Counted from the stretch's first letter, positions 29,627 through 38,376 are shown. The stretch: 64,000 bases of DNA from Cupriavidus sp. P-10 (GCF_003402535.2 NZ_AP025171.1:1488001-1552000), one strand, 5' to 3'. Notes: generated by a model not told the origin, from the sequence alone. A program made the numbers and translations.

Positions 29627-30092
29627 GGGTCTGATCTCCAGTGCATGCGTGCGTGGTCGCACGAGCAGCGGATTATAACCAGCAGACCGCCATCGGCAAC
29701 GACCGACATTCCAGCAAGGGGGAGATGTACAGGTCACTCATACCATTGTGTTAGTCCGACGCGCGCCGGTGCCGAACCGTGCGCCCGATTCCGGTGCAAC
29801 CTGCCGGTGCAAGCCGGTGCAAGCCGGTGCAAGCCGGTGCAAGCCGGTGCAAGCCGGTGCAAGCCGGTGCAATCGGCCGGTGCAATCGTGCCCGGGCCGA
29901 CTAATACCATCATGCAATGGCGATCCCTGCGCTTGCCGTCTAGTCTTCTATCCGGGCTGCGCTGCCGTGCCGTCCGCCGGTCGAAGTCCTGACCCCGCAA
30001 AACAGCGGCCACCCCGGCGGCACGCAAGCCGGCTCCCCCGGCACCCGCGAGGTGCCTTCATCCTGCTTCCCGATTCCAGGAGGGATTGATCG
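29627..30092. other. Divergent promoter region with tandem repeats
   Basis: This 466-nt gap separates the FixJ-like regulator and the hydrolase operon. It contains the 10-bp repeat array at 29804-29870, flanked by the direct repeats ATACCATTGTG (29740-29750) and ATACCATCATG (29904-29914). TTAGTC (29751-29756) and GACTAA (29899-29904) are inverted with respect to each other at the same two places. These paired motifs are candidate binding sites for the response regulator. No gene is seen. Confidence 0.6.
29804..29870. repeat. 10-bp tandem repeat array (AAGCCGGTGC)n
   Basis: Six perfect copies of AAGCCGGTGC fill 29811-29870, preceded by a partial copy CCGGTGC at 29804 and followed by degenerate relatives (AATCGGCCGGTGCAATCG). 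The unit is close to one turn of the DNA helix, so copy-number change would alter the distance between flanking promoter elements without changing their face. Confidence 0.95.
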
Positions 30093-30914
30093 ATGAAAAC
30101 CATCACCACCCAAGACGGTACCCGCATCTTCTACAAGGACTGGGGCGCGGGCCAGCCGGTCGTGTTTTCGCATGGCTGGCCACTGAATGCCGATGCATGG
30201 GACGCGCAGATGCTGTTCTTCGAGCGCCAGGGCTTCCGCGTGATCGCCCATGACCGCCGCGGGCACGGCCGCTCGGACCAGCCCGCGCAGGGCAACGACA
30301 TGGACACCTACGCGGACGACCTCGCCGCGCTGATCGAGGCGCTGGACCTGCGCGATGCGGTGCTGGTCGGCCACTCCACCGGTGGCGGCGAGGTGACGCA
30401 CTACCTCGGCCGCCACGGCACCGGGCGCGTGGCGAAGGCAGTGCTGATCGGCGCGGTGCCGCCGCTGATGCTCAAGACCGACGCCAACCCGGGCGGCCTG
30501 CCGCTGGACGTGTTCGACGGCATCCGCAAAGGCGTGGCCGATAACCGCTCGCAGTTCTACCAGGACCTGGCGCTGCCGTTCTTCGGCTTCAACCGTCCGG
30601 GCGCCAAGGTCTCGCAGGGCACCATCGATGCCTTCTGGGCGCAGGGCATGGCCGGCGGCATTGTCGGGCAGTACGCCTGCATCCGCGAATTCTCTGAAGT
30701 CGACTACACCGAAGACCTGAAGAAGATCGACGTGCCCACGCTGATCCTGCATGGCGACGACGACCAGATCGTGCCGATCGACGCCTCGGCCAGGCGCGCC
30801 GCCGAACTGGTCAAGGGTGCGACGCTCAAGGTCTACCCCGGCGCGTCGCACGGCATGTGCGTGGTCAATGCCGACCAGGTCAATGCCGACCTGCTCGCCT
30901 TCGTGAAGGGCTGA
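30093..30914 (+). CDS. Alpha/beta hydrolase, non-heme chloroperoxidase/esterase type
   Basis: The 273-residue protein has the alpha/beta hydrolase core with oxyanion-loop [15 protein letters not shown], the nucleophile Ser in GHSTGGGE, the acid Asp in HGDDDQIVP and the final His in GASHGM. This set matches the cofactor-free chloroperoxidase/arylesterase branch (perhydrolases). There is no signal peptide, so it is cytoplasmic. ATG 30093 follows AGGAGGG. It leads an operon with an amidohydrolase, DoxX, an MFS exporter and a receiver protein, divergent from the AAA-kinase/FixJ pair. Confidence 0.92.
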   Translation: MKTITTQDGTRIFYKDWGAGQPVVFSHGWPLNADAWDAQMLFFERQGFRVIAHDRRGHGRSDQPAQGNDMDTYADDLAALIEALDLRDAVLVGHSTGGGEVTHYLGRHGTGRVAKAVLIGAVPPLMLKTDANPGGLPLDVFDGIRKGVADNRSQFYQDLALPFFGFNRPGAKVSQGTIDAFWAQGMAGGIVGQYACIREFSEVDYTEDLKKIDVPTLILHGDDDQIVPIDASARRAAELVKGATLKVYPGASHGMCVVNADQVNADLLAFVKG

Positions 30915-30920
30915 GCAACG

Positions 30921-32870
30921 ATGTCGTTGAGAACGGTTACCCGCCGGCAATTCATTGGCACCGCGGCCGCGCTTGGCGCGGCCGCATCTCAGGATATCTT
31001 CGGCATGCAGCCCGGCACCGCACCCAGCCTCATCCTCGTCAACGGCAAGTTCACCACGCTCGACAAGTCCAACCCGCAGGCGGACGCCGTGGCCGTCCGC
31101 GACGGGCGCTTCGTGGCCGTCGGCACGCGCCAGGACGTGATGAAGCTGGCCGGCGCGCAGACGCAGGTGGTGGACCTGAACGGCCGGCGGGCCATCCCCG
31201 GGCTGATCGACAGCCACATGCACATCATCCGCGGCGGCCTGAACTACAACATGGAGCTGCGCTGGGACGGCGTGCGCTCGCTGGCTGACGCCATGCGCAT
31301 GCTGAAGGACCAGGTCGCGCGCACGCCGGCACCGCAGTGGGTGCGCGTGGTCGGCGGCTTTACCGAGCACCAGTTCGCCGAGAAGCGGCTGCCGACCATC
31401 GACGAACTGAACGCGGTGGCGCCCGATACCCCGGTGTTCATCCTGCACCTGTACGACCGCGCCATCCTCAACGGCGCGGCGCTGCGCGCGGTAGGCTATA
31501 CCAAAGACACGCCCAACCCGCCGGGCGGCGAGATCGTGCGCGATGCGCGCGGCAACCCCATCGGGCTGCTGCTGGCCAAGCCGAACGCCACCATCCTGTA
31601 TGCGACGCTGGCCAAGGGCCCCAAGCTGCCGCCCGAGTACCAGAAGAACTCGACGCGCCATTTCATGCGCGAGGTCAACCGGCTCGGCGTGACCGGCGTG
31701 ATCGATGCGGGCGGCGGATACCAGAACTATCCCGAGGACTACAGCATCATCGAGGAGCTGCACAAGGACGGGCAGCTGACGGTGCGGCTGGCGTACAACC
31801 TGTTCACGCAGAAGCCCAGGGAAGAACTGAACGACTTCAAGACCTGGACCGCCAAGGTCAAGCCGGGCCAGGGCGACGACCTCTACCGCCACAACGGCGC
31901 GGGCGAGATGCTGGTCTACACCGCGGCCGACTTCGAGGACTTCCGCGTCGAGCGCCCCGACATGGCGCCGTCGATGGAAGCTGACCTGGAGCCCGTGATC
32001 CGCCTGCTGGCGGAGAAGCGCTGGCCGTGGCGGCTGCATGCCACCTATGACCAGACCATCTCCCGCGCGCTCGATGTCTATGAGAAGGTGGCCAAGGACA
32101 TTCCCTTCGACGGCCTGAACTGGTTCTTCGACCACGCCGAGACCATCTCCGACCGCAATATCGACCGCATCGCCGCGCTCGGCGGCGGCATCGCCGTGCA
32201 GCACCGCATGGCCTACCAGGGCGAGTACTTTGTCGAGCGCTACGGCGCACGCGCCGCCGAGGCCACGCCGCCGGTGAAGAAGATGCTGGAAAAAGGCGTC
32301 AAGGTCGGCGCCGGCACCGATGCCACGCGCGTGGCCTCGTACAACCCGTGGGTTTCGCTGTACTGGCTCACCACCGGCAAGACCGTGGGCGGCATGGCGA
32401 TGTACCCGCAGGCCAACCTGCTCGACCGCGAGACCGCGCTGCGGCTGTGGACCGAGGCGAACACGTGGTTCTCCTCGGAAGTCGGCAAGAAGGGCCAGAT
32501 CAAGGCCGGCCAGCTCGCCGACCTGGCGGTGCTGTCCTCTGACTACTTCAGCGTGCCCGGCGACGAGATCCAGGACATCACCTCGGTGCTGACCATCCTC
32601 GGCGGCAAGGTGGTCTATGGCGATTCGGACTTCAGCAAGCTGTCGCCCGCGCTGCCTCCCGCCATGCCGGACTGGTCGCCGGTGCGGCACGTCGGCGGCT
32701 ACCAGCCGCGGCCGGAAGCGCGCAAGCTGGCGCTGAACACGGCGTGCGGGTGCGCGAGTTCGTGCGGTGTCCACGGCCACGCGCATGCCAAAGCCTGGAC
32801 CTCGGGCGTGCCGACCTCGGACGAGAGCACGTTCTGGGGCGCGCTGGGCTGTTCCTGCTGGGCGTTCTGA
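30921..32870 (+). CDS. Exported amidohydrolase (YtcJ-like) with Cys/His-rich C-terminal tail
   Basis: The 649-residue product carries a Tat-type signal (TRRQFIGTAAALGAAAS). The metal-binding amidohydrolase core shows GLIDSHMHI, HATYDQT, FFDHAE and GAGTDATR, the YtcJ pattern. The last 50 residues are unusual, with the clusters CGCASSCGVHGHAHA and CSCWAF, giving six Cys and three His. This tail lies outside the catalytic fold and could bind a metal or form disulfides in the periplasm. The gene follows the hydrolase by 6 nt. The natural substrate is unknown; relatives act on cyclic amides or N-acyl compounds. Confidence 0.92.
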   Translation: MSLRTVTRRQFIGTAAALGAAASQDIFGMQPGTAPSLILVNGKFTTLDKSNPQADAVAVRDGRFVAVGTRQDVMKLAGAQTQVVDLNGRRAIPGLIDSHMHIIRGGLNYNMELRWDGVRSLADAMRMLKDQVARTPAPQWVRVVGGFTEHQFAEKRLPTIDELNAVAPDTPVFILHLYDRAILNGAALRAVGYTKDTPNPPGGEIVRDARGNPIGLLLAKPNATILYATLAKGPKLPPEYQKNSTRHFMREVNRLGVTGVIDAGGGYQNYPEDYSIIEELHKDGQLTVRLAYNLFTQKPREELNDFKTWTAKVKPGQGDDLYRHNGAGEMLVYTAADFEDFRVERPDMAPSMEADLEPVIRLLAEKRWPWRLHATYDQTISRALDVYEKVAKDIPFDGLNWFFDHAETISDRNIDRIAALGGGIAVQHRMAYQGEYFVERYGARAAEATPPVKKMLEKGVKVGAGTDATRVASYNPWVSLYWLTTGKTVGGMAMYPQANLLDRETALRLWTEANTWFSSEVGKKGQIKAGQLADLAVLSSDYFSVPGDEIQDITSVLTILGGKVVYGDSDFSKLSPALPPAMPDWSPVRHVGGYQPRPEARKLALNTACGCASSCGVHGHAHAKAWTSGVPTSDESTFWGALGCSCWAF

Positions 32871-32903
32871 CCTGCTGCCGACCGCAGCCAACCGAGACCG
32901 GCC

Positions 32904-33362
32904 ATGCCTGAACCGATGACTTCCCTTCCCCTGGTGCCAGCCAGTGCCGCCGGGCTGCCGCGCTGGATGCGCTGGCTGCGCTGGCTGCGCTGGGTAGGCC
33001 TGCTGCTGCTGTGCGCGGCCTACCTGCAGGGCGGCCTGTTCAAGCTGGCCGACTTTCCCGGCGCGGTGGCCGAGATGCGGCACTTCGGGCTGAACCCGCC
33101 GGTGCCGCTGGCAATCGCCACCATCGTGCTCGAGCTGGGCGCGTGCGCCATGATCCTGCTGGGCTGGCGGCGCTGGCTGGGCGCGCTGGCGCTGGCGGCG
33201 TTCACGGCCGGCGCGACCTTCATCGCAAACCGCTTCTGGGAAGCGCCGCCAGAAGCCCGCTTCATGATGACCAACGCGTTCTTCGAACACCTGGGCCTGG
33301 CCGGCGGCTTCCTGCTGGTGGCCTGGCACGACCTGCGCGAGCGCGCAACCCGGCACGGCTGA
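32904..33362 (+). CDS. DoxX-family membrane protein
   Basis: The 152-residue protein has four hydrophobic segments and the DoxX-type pattern (LQGGLFKLADFPG, then VLELGACAMILLG). The N-terminus contains a WLRWLRW repeat from a short DNA repeat near 32965-32990. DoxX proteins sit in the inner membrane and are often tied to redox or sulfur chemistry. The gene is 33 nt after the amidohydrolase and 5 nt before the MFS gene, so all are likely co-transcribed. Confidence 0.88.
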   Translation: MPEPMTSLPLVPASAAGLPRWMRWLRWLRWVGLLLLCAAYLQGGLFKLADFPGAVAEMRHFGLNPPVPLAIATIVLELGACAMILLGWRRWLGALALAAFTAGATFIANRFWEAPPEARFMMTNAFFEHLGLAGGFLLVAWHDLRERATRHG

Positions 33363-33367
33363 CCAAG

Positions 33368-34999
33368 ATGGCAGAGCAAGCAACGCACTCCCCTTCCCGC
33401 CCCGCCGATGGCGGCACCTTCGCGCCGCTGGCGCAGGCCACGTTTGCCGTGCTGTGGGCGGCGACCATCCTCGGCAACGTCGGCAGCTTTATGCGCGACG
33501 TGGCCAGCGCCTGGCTGGTCACCGACCTGTCGTCGTCGCCGGCCGCGGTCGCGACGATCCAGGCCGCGGCAACGCTGCCGGTGTTCCTGCTGGCGATCCC
33601 GGCCGGCGTGCTGTCCGACATCCTCGACCGGCGCCGCTTCCTGATCGCGATCCAGGTCGGGCTGGCGCTGGTCAGCGGCACGCTGATGATGCTGGCCTGG
33701 CGCAATGCGCTGACGATCGAGATCCTGATCGCCATGGCGTTCCTTGGCGGCATCGGTGCGGCGCTGATGGGGCCGACCTGGCAGTCGATCGTGCCCGAAC
33801 TGGTGCCGCAGCAGGAACTCAAGCGCGCGGTTGCGCTCAATGCGCTGGGTGTCAACATCGCCCGCGCGATCGGCCCGGCCGCGGGCGGCCTGCTGCTGGC
33901 GGCGTTCGGCGCGGCCGTTACCTATGGCATGGACCTGCTCAGCTATGTCTTCGTGGTCGCCGCGCTGCTGTGGTGGAAACGCCCGGCACGCGCCGCCGAC
34001 CCGCTGCGCGAGCATTTCCTCGGTGCGTTCCGCGCCGGGCTGCGCTTTACCCGCGCCCACAGCAAGCTGCATGTCGTGCTGGCGCGGGCCGCAGTGCACT
34101 TTGCCTTTGGCAGCAGCATCTGGGCGCTGTTGCCGCTGGTGGCCAGGCAACTGCTGAAAGGCGGCGCCAGCCTCTATGGCGTGCTGCTGGGCGCGGTCGG
34201 GCTGGGCGCGATCCTCGGTGCACTGGTCATGCCGCGGCTGCAGCGGCGCCTGGACGCGGACGGGCTGATGTTGCTCTCTGCCTGCGCGACCGCGGTGGTG
34301 ATGGCCGGGCTATGCGTGGCGCCGCCGGTCTGGATCGCGCTGTTGCTGCTGCTGTTCCTGGGTGCGGCATGGATCATCGCGCTGACGACTTTGGGCGGCG
34401 TGGCGCAGGCGATCCTGCCCAACTGGGTGCGCGGGCGCGCGCTGGCGGTCTACCAGATGGTGTTCAACGGCGCGATGGCGGCGGGCAGCCTGGTGTGGGG
34501 CCTTGTCGCGCAGGCACTGGGGACGCCCGGCGGGCTGCTGGTGGCCGCGGCAGGCATGCTGGTGGCAGCGCTGCTGCTGCACCGGCTGCGCCTGCCCCGC
34601 GGCGAAGATGACCTGGGACCGGCACGGCACTGGCCCGAACCCGAAGGCGCCGCGGCTATCGCGCATGACCGCGGCCCGGTCATGATCCTGATCGAATACT
34701 GCGTGCGTGCGCCCGACCGCGACGCCTTCCTGCGCGCGGTGCACCAGCTTTCCGAAGAACGGCTGCGCGACGGGGCCTTCGACTGGGGCGTGATGGAAGA
34801 CCCGGCCGACCCGGAGTTGCTGACGGAGTGGTTCCTGGTCGAATCATGGGCCGAGCATTTGCGCCAGCACGAGCGCGTGCCCCACGCCGATGCCGACCTG
34901 CAGCGCGAGGTGACGCGCTTCCATGTCGGCGACAAGCCGCCGCGCGTGCGGCACCTGCTGGGCGTCGGATTGCCGCCGGCTCCTGCGGCGCGCCACTGA
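33368..34999 (+). CDS. MFS exporter (EntS/MFS_3 type) with C-terminal cytosolic domain
   Basis: The 543-residue protein has an MFS domain (about 20-415) of the enterobactin-exporter type, with GNVGSFMRDVASAWLV, DILDRRRFL and GPTWQSIVPELV. After the last helix a soluble domain of about 110 residues starts near MILIEYCVRAPDRDAF and resembles the ABM-like ferredoxin fold seen fused to this MFS branch. ATG 33368 lies 5 nt after the DoxX stop. It probably exports a product or toxic form of the compound handled by the hydrolases. Confidence 0.88.
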   Translation: MAEQATHSPSRPADGGTFAPLAQATFAVLWAATILGNVGSFMRDVASAWLVTDLSSSPAAVATIQAAATLPVFLLAIPAGVLSDILDRRRFLIAIQVGLALVSGTLMMLAWRNALTIEILIAMAFLGGIGAALMGPTWQSIVPELVPQQELKRAVALNALGVNIARAIGPAAGGLLLAAFGAAVTYGMDLLSYVFVVAALLWWKRPARAADPLREHFLGAFRAGLRFTRAHSKLHVVLARAAVHFAFGSSIWALLPLVARQLLKGGASLYGVLLGAVGLGAILGALVMPRLQRRLDADGLMLLSACATAVVMAGLCVAPPVWIALLLLLFLGAAWIIALTTLGGVAQAILPNWVRGRALAVYQMVFNGAMAAGSLVWGLVAQALGTPGGLLVAAAGMLVAALLLHRLRLPRGEDDLGPARHWPEPEGAAAIAHDRGPVMILIEYCVRAPDRDAFLRAVHQLSEERLRDGAFDWGVMEDPADPELLTEWFLVESWAEHLRQHERVPHADADLQREVTRFHVGDKPPRVRHLLGVGLPPAPAARH

Positions 35000-35042
35000 T
35001 TCCCATGCTCTTGTTGTCACGCGCCTGCCTCAGGGAATCCGT

Positions 35043-35456
35043 GTGAATGCCATCCCGGTCATTGCCATCGTCGACGACGACGCTGCCGTGCGGCATGCAA
35101 TGGGCGGGCTGGTGCGCGCCTTCGACATGGCGGTGGAGTTGTACGCGGGTGGGCCGGCGCTGCTGCAGTCGTCATCGATCGACTGCATCGACTGCGTGAT
35201 CACGGATGTGCAGATGCCCGGCATGAATGGCTTCGCACTGTGCGAAGCGCTGCGTGGGCGCGGGTTGCGCATGCCGGTCATCTTCATGACGGCGTACGAC
35301 CTGCAGGACCTTGCGCGGCGCGCGCAGGCCGTGGGGGCGGCCTGCTTCCTCAGCAAGCCGTTTGACGATACCGAGGTACTCCGGTGCATCGAGCGTGCGC
35401 TGGCGATGCACCGGGGATCATTACGCCCCGGGCCGGATCAGGCCAGCGCCGGATAG
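35043..35456 (+). CDS. Stand-alone receiver-domain protein
   Basis: The 137-residue protein is a FixJ-like receiver only: acidic pocket IVDDDAA, phosphoacceptor Asp in VITDVQMPGMNG, Thr in FMTAYD and Lys in LSKPFD. No output domain follows. GTG 35043 has GGGAA at proper spacing. Ending the operon that faces the AAA-kinase/FixJ pair, it may act as a phosphate sink or modulator for that kinase. Its 3' end overlaps the facing old-yellow-enzyme gene by 19 nt. Confidence 0.88.
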   Translation: MNAIPVIAIVDDDAAVRHAMGGLVRAFDMAVELYAGGPALLQSSSIDCIDCVITDVQMPGMNGFALCEALRGRGLRMPVIFMTAYDLQDLARRAQAVGAACFLSKPFDDTEVLRCIERALAMHRGSLRPGPDQASAG

Positions 35457-36547
35457 TCGACGTAGCCATGCGGGCCGCTTCCGCCATAGAGCGAAGCGTC
35501 CTCGAACGGCTTGTTCAGCGGCTGGTTCTCGCGGAAGCGGCGCGGCAGGTCGGGGTTGGTGATCATCTTGCGGCCGAACGACACCATGTCGGCGCGGCCG
35601 CTGCGGATGGCCTCCTCGGCCATCTCCTTCGAATAGCCGTTGTTGACCATCCACACGCCGCTGTACAGGCGGTGCAGCGCTTCGTAGTCGAACGGCACGT
35701 TGTCGCGCGGGCCGCCGGTGTGGCCTTCCACGACGTGGATATACACCGGGTGCAGCTTTTCCAGTTCGCGCACGACATGCTCGAACAGCGGCTGCGGGTT
35801 GCTTTCCAGCGCGTCGTTGACCGGCGACACCGGCGCCAGGCGCACGCCGACGCGTTCGGCACCGATCTCCGCGATCACCGCGGCCATGACTTCGAGCAGG
35901 AAGCGCGCGCGGTTTTCGATGCTGCCGCCATAGGCGTCGGTGCGCTTGTTGGTGCCGTCGCGCAGGAAGGCGTCGAGCAGGTAGCCGTGGGCGCCATGGA
36001 CTTCCACGCCGTCGAAGCCGGCACGGACGGCGTTGGCCGCGGCGGTGCGGAAGTCATCGACGATGCCGGCGATCTCGCTCGCCTCCAGCGCGCGGGGCAA
36101 CGAGCATTCGACGTAGCCCTGGCCATTGATAAAGGTCTTGGCATTGGCCGCGATGGCCGACGGTGCCACCGGCGCCTGGTTGTCCGGCTGGAAATGCGTG
36201 TGCGACATGCGTCCGGTGTGCCAGATCTGCAGGAAGATCCTGCCGCCCTTCGCGTGCACCGCGTCGGTCACCTGCTTCCACGCTGCAATCTGCTCGGGCG
36301 TGTAGACGCCCGGCGTATTGGTGTAGCCCTGGGCCGTGGTCGAGACCTGCGTGGCCTCGGCGATGATCAGGCCCACGCTGGCGCGCTGGCTGTAGTACTC
36401 GACCACCATGTCGGTCGGCACCAGGTCGTCGTCGGCGCGGCTGCGCGTGAGCGGTGCCATGGCCATGCGGTTGGCGAGTTCGAGCTTGCCCAGCCTGGCC
36501 GGCTGGAACAGCGCATCTGCGAGAAAGGCTTCGTTCTGTGCACCCAT
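35438..36547 (-). CDS. Old yellow enzyme, NADH:flavin oxidoreductase (NemA-like)
   Basis: The 369-residue FMN enzyme reduces activated C=C bonds or nitro compounds. It shows the OYE motifs FQPARLGKLELANRMAMAPLTRSRA, IWHTGRMSH, the His-containing GVEVHGAHGYLLDAF, and AYGGSIENRARF. ATG 36547 lies 7 nt after the stop of the TetR gene; an upstream in-frame extension overlaps that gene and is not needed. The pairing with a TetR regulator carrying a conserved Cys is like the nemRA operon, which answers electrophiles. Confidence 0.93.
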   Translation of the reverse strand: MGAQNEAFLADALFQPARLGKLELANRMAMAPLTRSRADDDLVPTDMVVEYYSQRASVGLIIAEATQVSTTAQGYTNTPGVYTPEQIAAWKQVTDAVHAKGGRIFLQIWHTGRMSHTHFQPDNQAPVAPSAIAANAKTFINGQGYVECSLPRALEASEIAGIVDDFRTAAANAVRAGFDGVEVHGAHGYLLDAFLRDGTNKRTDAYGGSIENRARFLLEVMAAVIAEIGAERVGVRLAPVSPVNDALESNPQPLFEHVVRELEKLHPVYIHVVEGHTGGPRDNVPFDYEALHRLYSGVWMVNNGYSKEMAEEAIRSGRADMVSFGRKMITNPDLPRRFRENQPLNKPFEDASLYGGSGPHGYVDYPALA

Positions 36548-36554
36548 GAATCGC

Positions 36555-37199
36555 TTACTCCGAGGTTGGTGAATGGCCGGCCGCAGCAGCATCAGCAGCA
36601 GCGGCCGGCTGGAACAGGTGGTTGAACATCAGGTCGACGCTGCGGCGCAGCGGCTCGACCGAGCGTTCGAGCTTCATGCGCAGCAAGGCGCCTTCCCAGG
36701 TATCCCAGGCCAGGCCGGACAGTTCGGCGGCCGCGATATCCGTGCGGATGGCGCCGTCCGCCTGGGCTTCGGCAATCATCCCGGCCAGGCGCTCGCGCCA
36801 GGCCAGTTGCGCGGCCTGCAGCGCGGCACGGCAGGTCTCGCTCGACGAGGCGATCTCCGCCGCGAAGTTGCCGACCAGGCAGCCGGCCCGCTCCGTCCTG
36901 GATTCATGGTGGGCAACCATCTGGTCGAACACATAGCGGATTGCCGCCATCGGCTGCGGGGGTGCCGCTTCCATCATGGCTTCCCACGACCGCTGCAGGT
37001 ACGCCGCGTACTGCGCGATGATCGCCGCGGCGAACGCTTCCTTGCTGTCGAAATGGTTGTAGAACGACCCTTTCGGCACGCCGGCATGGTCGGTGATCTG
37101 CTGGATGCCGGTGGCGTTGTAGCCATGGCGCGAAAACAGTTCGCGCCCCGCCTTGGTCAGGCGGTTCGGGATGTCGGTCTTGTCTGCGGTGCGGGCCAT
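36555..37199 (-). CDS. TetR regulator, NemR/AcuR-like
   Basis: The 214-residue product has a typical N-terminal HTH (LTKAGRELFSRHGYNATGIQQITDHAGVPKGSFYNHF is interrupted only by loop residues) and a helical effector domain. A Cys in the segment ERAGCLVGNFAAE is at the place of the redox-sensing Cys of NemR. The gene is followed 7 nt later by the old yellow enzyme, so the repressor is probably inactivated by the electrophiles that the enzyme removes. A GAC/GTC inverted repeat lies 15 nt upstream. Confidence 0.9.
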   Translation of the reverse strand: MARTADKTDIPNRLTKAGRELFSRHGYNATGIQQITDHAGVPKGSFYNHFDSKEAFAAAIIAQYAAYLQRSWEAMMEAAPPQPMAAIRYVFDQMVAHHESRTERAGCLVGNFAAEIASSSETCRAALQAAQLAWRERLAGMIAEAQADGAIRTDIAAAELSGLAWDTWEGALLRMKLERSVEPLRRSVDLMFNHLFQPAAAADAAAAGHSPTSE

Positions 37200-37210
37200 G
37201 GGATGAATAA

Positions 37211-37230
37211 TATGACCAGTCGTCTTAAAA
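37211..37230 (-). promoter_or_regulatory. Candidate TetR operator
   Basis: TATGACCAGTCGTCTTAAAA lies just before the TetR start and contains GAC-5 nt-GTC inverted arms (37214-37224). Position suits autorepression. The site is imperfect, so confidence is limited. Confidence 0.4.
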
Positions 37231-37383
37231 AGTCAAACACCAGAAAAGCGGCGAATTCGCCACCCAAAATGCAGTCTGTCTGGTGAAGATGCTGTTCCCT
37301 CTACCTTGGTTCGGCAGGCCGCACTTCATAGAATGAAGTTGCCTCTTGGAAAAAGCGGCCCGGATCCCGCCGCAGCAACCGCC

Positions 37384-38136
37384 ATGCAAGCTGTCGCTTA
37401 TCCCTACCAGCCGGTGCCGGAACGGGGCACCACGCGCTGCTTCGTGCTGGCCCTGCTGATGCACCTGTTGCTGGGTGCCCTGCTCTACTACGGCGTGCGC
37501 TGGCGCAACGCAGTGCCCGAGGGTGTGACAGCCGAATTGTGGGAAGCCGTGCCCGAAATCGTCATGCCCCCGCCCGCGGTCAAGCCGGCGCCGACGCCAA
37601 AGCCGGTCGAGGAAGACGCCGATATCTCCCTGCAGGAAAAGCAGCGCAAGGCCGAACGTGCCGCCCGCGACGACGCCCAGCAGGCACGCCAGCGTGAAAA
37701 TCAGGCCCGCGCCGATGCGGCCCGCAAGGAGGCACAACGCAAGGCACAGGAAGAACAACGCCAGGCCGACAGCACGCGGCGCCAGGGCGAACTCGCGCGC
37801 CTGCAGGCCCAGGCAGGCCACGCCAACGCGGGAACGGGTTCGGGCACGTCCGCACGGCCTTCGTCCGGCTATGCCGAGCGGGTCCGGCAGCGGGTCAAGC
37901 CAAACATCATCTTCAACGAGGATGTCCCCGGCAATCCGGCGGCGGTGGTGGCGGTGCATATGGCGCCGGACGGGTCGGTGCTGTCGACGCGGCTGGCCAA
38001 GTCAAGCGGCAACGCCGGCTGGGACAACGCCGTGCTGCGCGCCGTTGCGCGCTCGGACCCGCTGCCGCGCGACGAGAACGGTGTCGCGCCCTCTAACATC
38101 AACATCACGTTCTGGCCCAAGGACCAGGGCGGCTAG
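37384..38136 (+). CDS. TolA/TonB-like envelope protein
   Basis: The product (about 250 residues) has one N-terminal membrane anchor (CFVLALLMHLLLGALLYYGV), a Pro/Lys segment (MPPPAVKPAPTPKPVEE), a Lys/Ala/Gln/Arg-rich coiled coil (about 85-145) and a C-terminal TolA/TonB-type domain (YAERVRQRVKPNIIFNED, then AVVAVHMAPDGSV). It would span the periplasm and pass force from the inner to the outer membrane. It stands alone, without tolQRB/pal or exbBD, and just before a tRNA cluster. ATG 37384 is my choice; ATGs at 37306 and 37333 are possible and none has a strong ribosome site. Confidence 0.82.
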   Translation: MQAVAYPYQPVPERGTTRCFVLALLMHLLLGALLYYGVRWRNAVPEGVTAELWEAVPEIVMPPPAVKPAPTPKPVEEDADISLQEKQRKAERAARDDAQQARQRENQARADAARKEAQRKAQEEQRQADSTRRQGELARLQAQAGHANAGTGSGTSARPSSGYAERVRQRVKPNIIFNEDVPGNPAAVVAVHMAPDGSVLSTRLAKSSGNAGWDNAVLRAVARSDPLPRDENGVAPSNINITFWPKDQGG

Positions 38137-38189
38137 CCGCGGCGCCGTGCGCAACGAAAGGGAAAAACAGAAGGGGAAACAAGAGGGGG

Positions 38190-38264
<75 letters not shown>

Positions 38265-38294
38265 ATACACGCTCCGGCGAAAACCGGAAGGATT

Positions 38295-38370
38295 TGGAGC
38301 GGGAGACGAGTCTCGAACTCGCGACCTCAACCTTGGCAAGGTTGCGCTCTACCAACTGAGCTACTCCCGC
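38295..38370 (-). tRNA. tRNA-Gly (GCC)
   Basis: The reverse strand gives acceptor GCGGGAG/CTCCCGC, anticodon stem CAACC/GGTTG with loop TTGCCAA (anticodon GCC), T-arm GTTCGAGA and an encoded CCA end. Confidence 0.97.
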
Positions 38371-38376
38371 GTACTT

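Noticed and set aside
29804..29870. CRISPR array
   Set aside because: The units are only 10 bp and directly adjacent without spacers, and no cas genes are present.
29940..33383. Open frame of over 1100 codons on the minus strand
   Set aside because: It runs antisense through the hydrolase, amidohydrolase and DoxX genes, is rich in His/Arg/Gln/Gly with no recognisable fold, and has no ribosome site.
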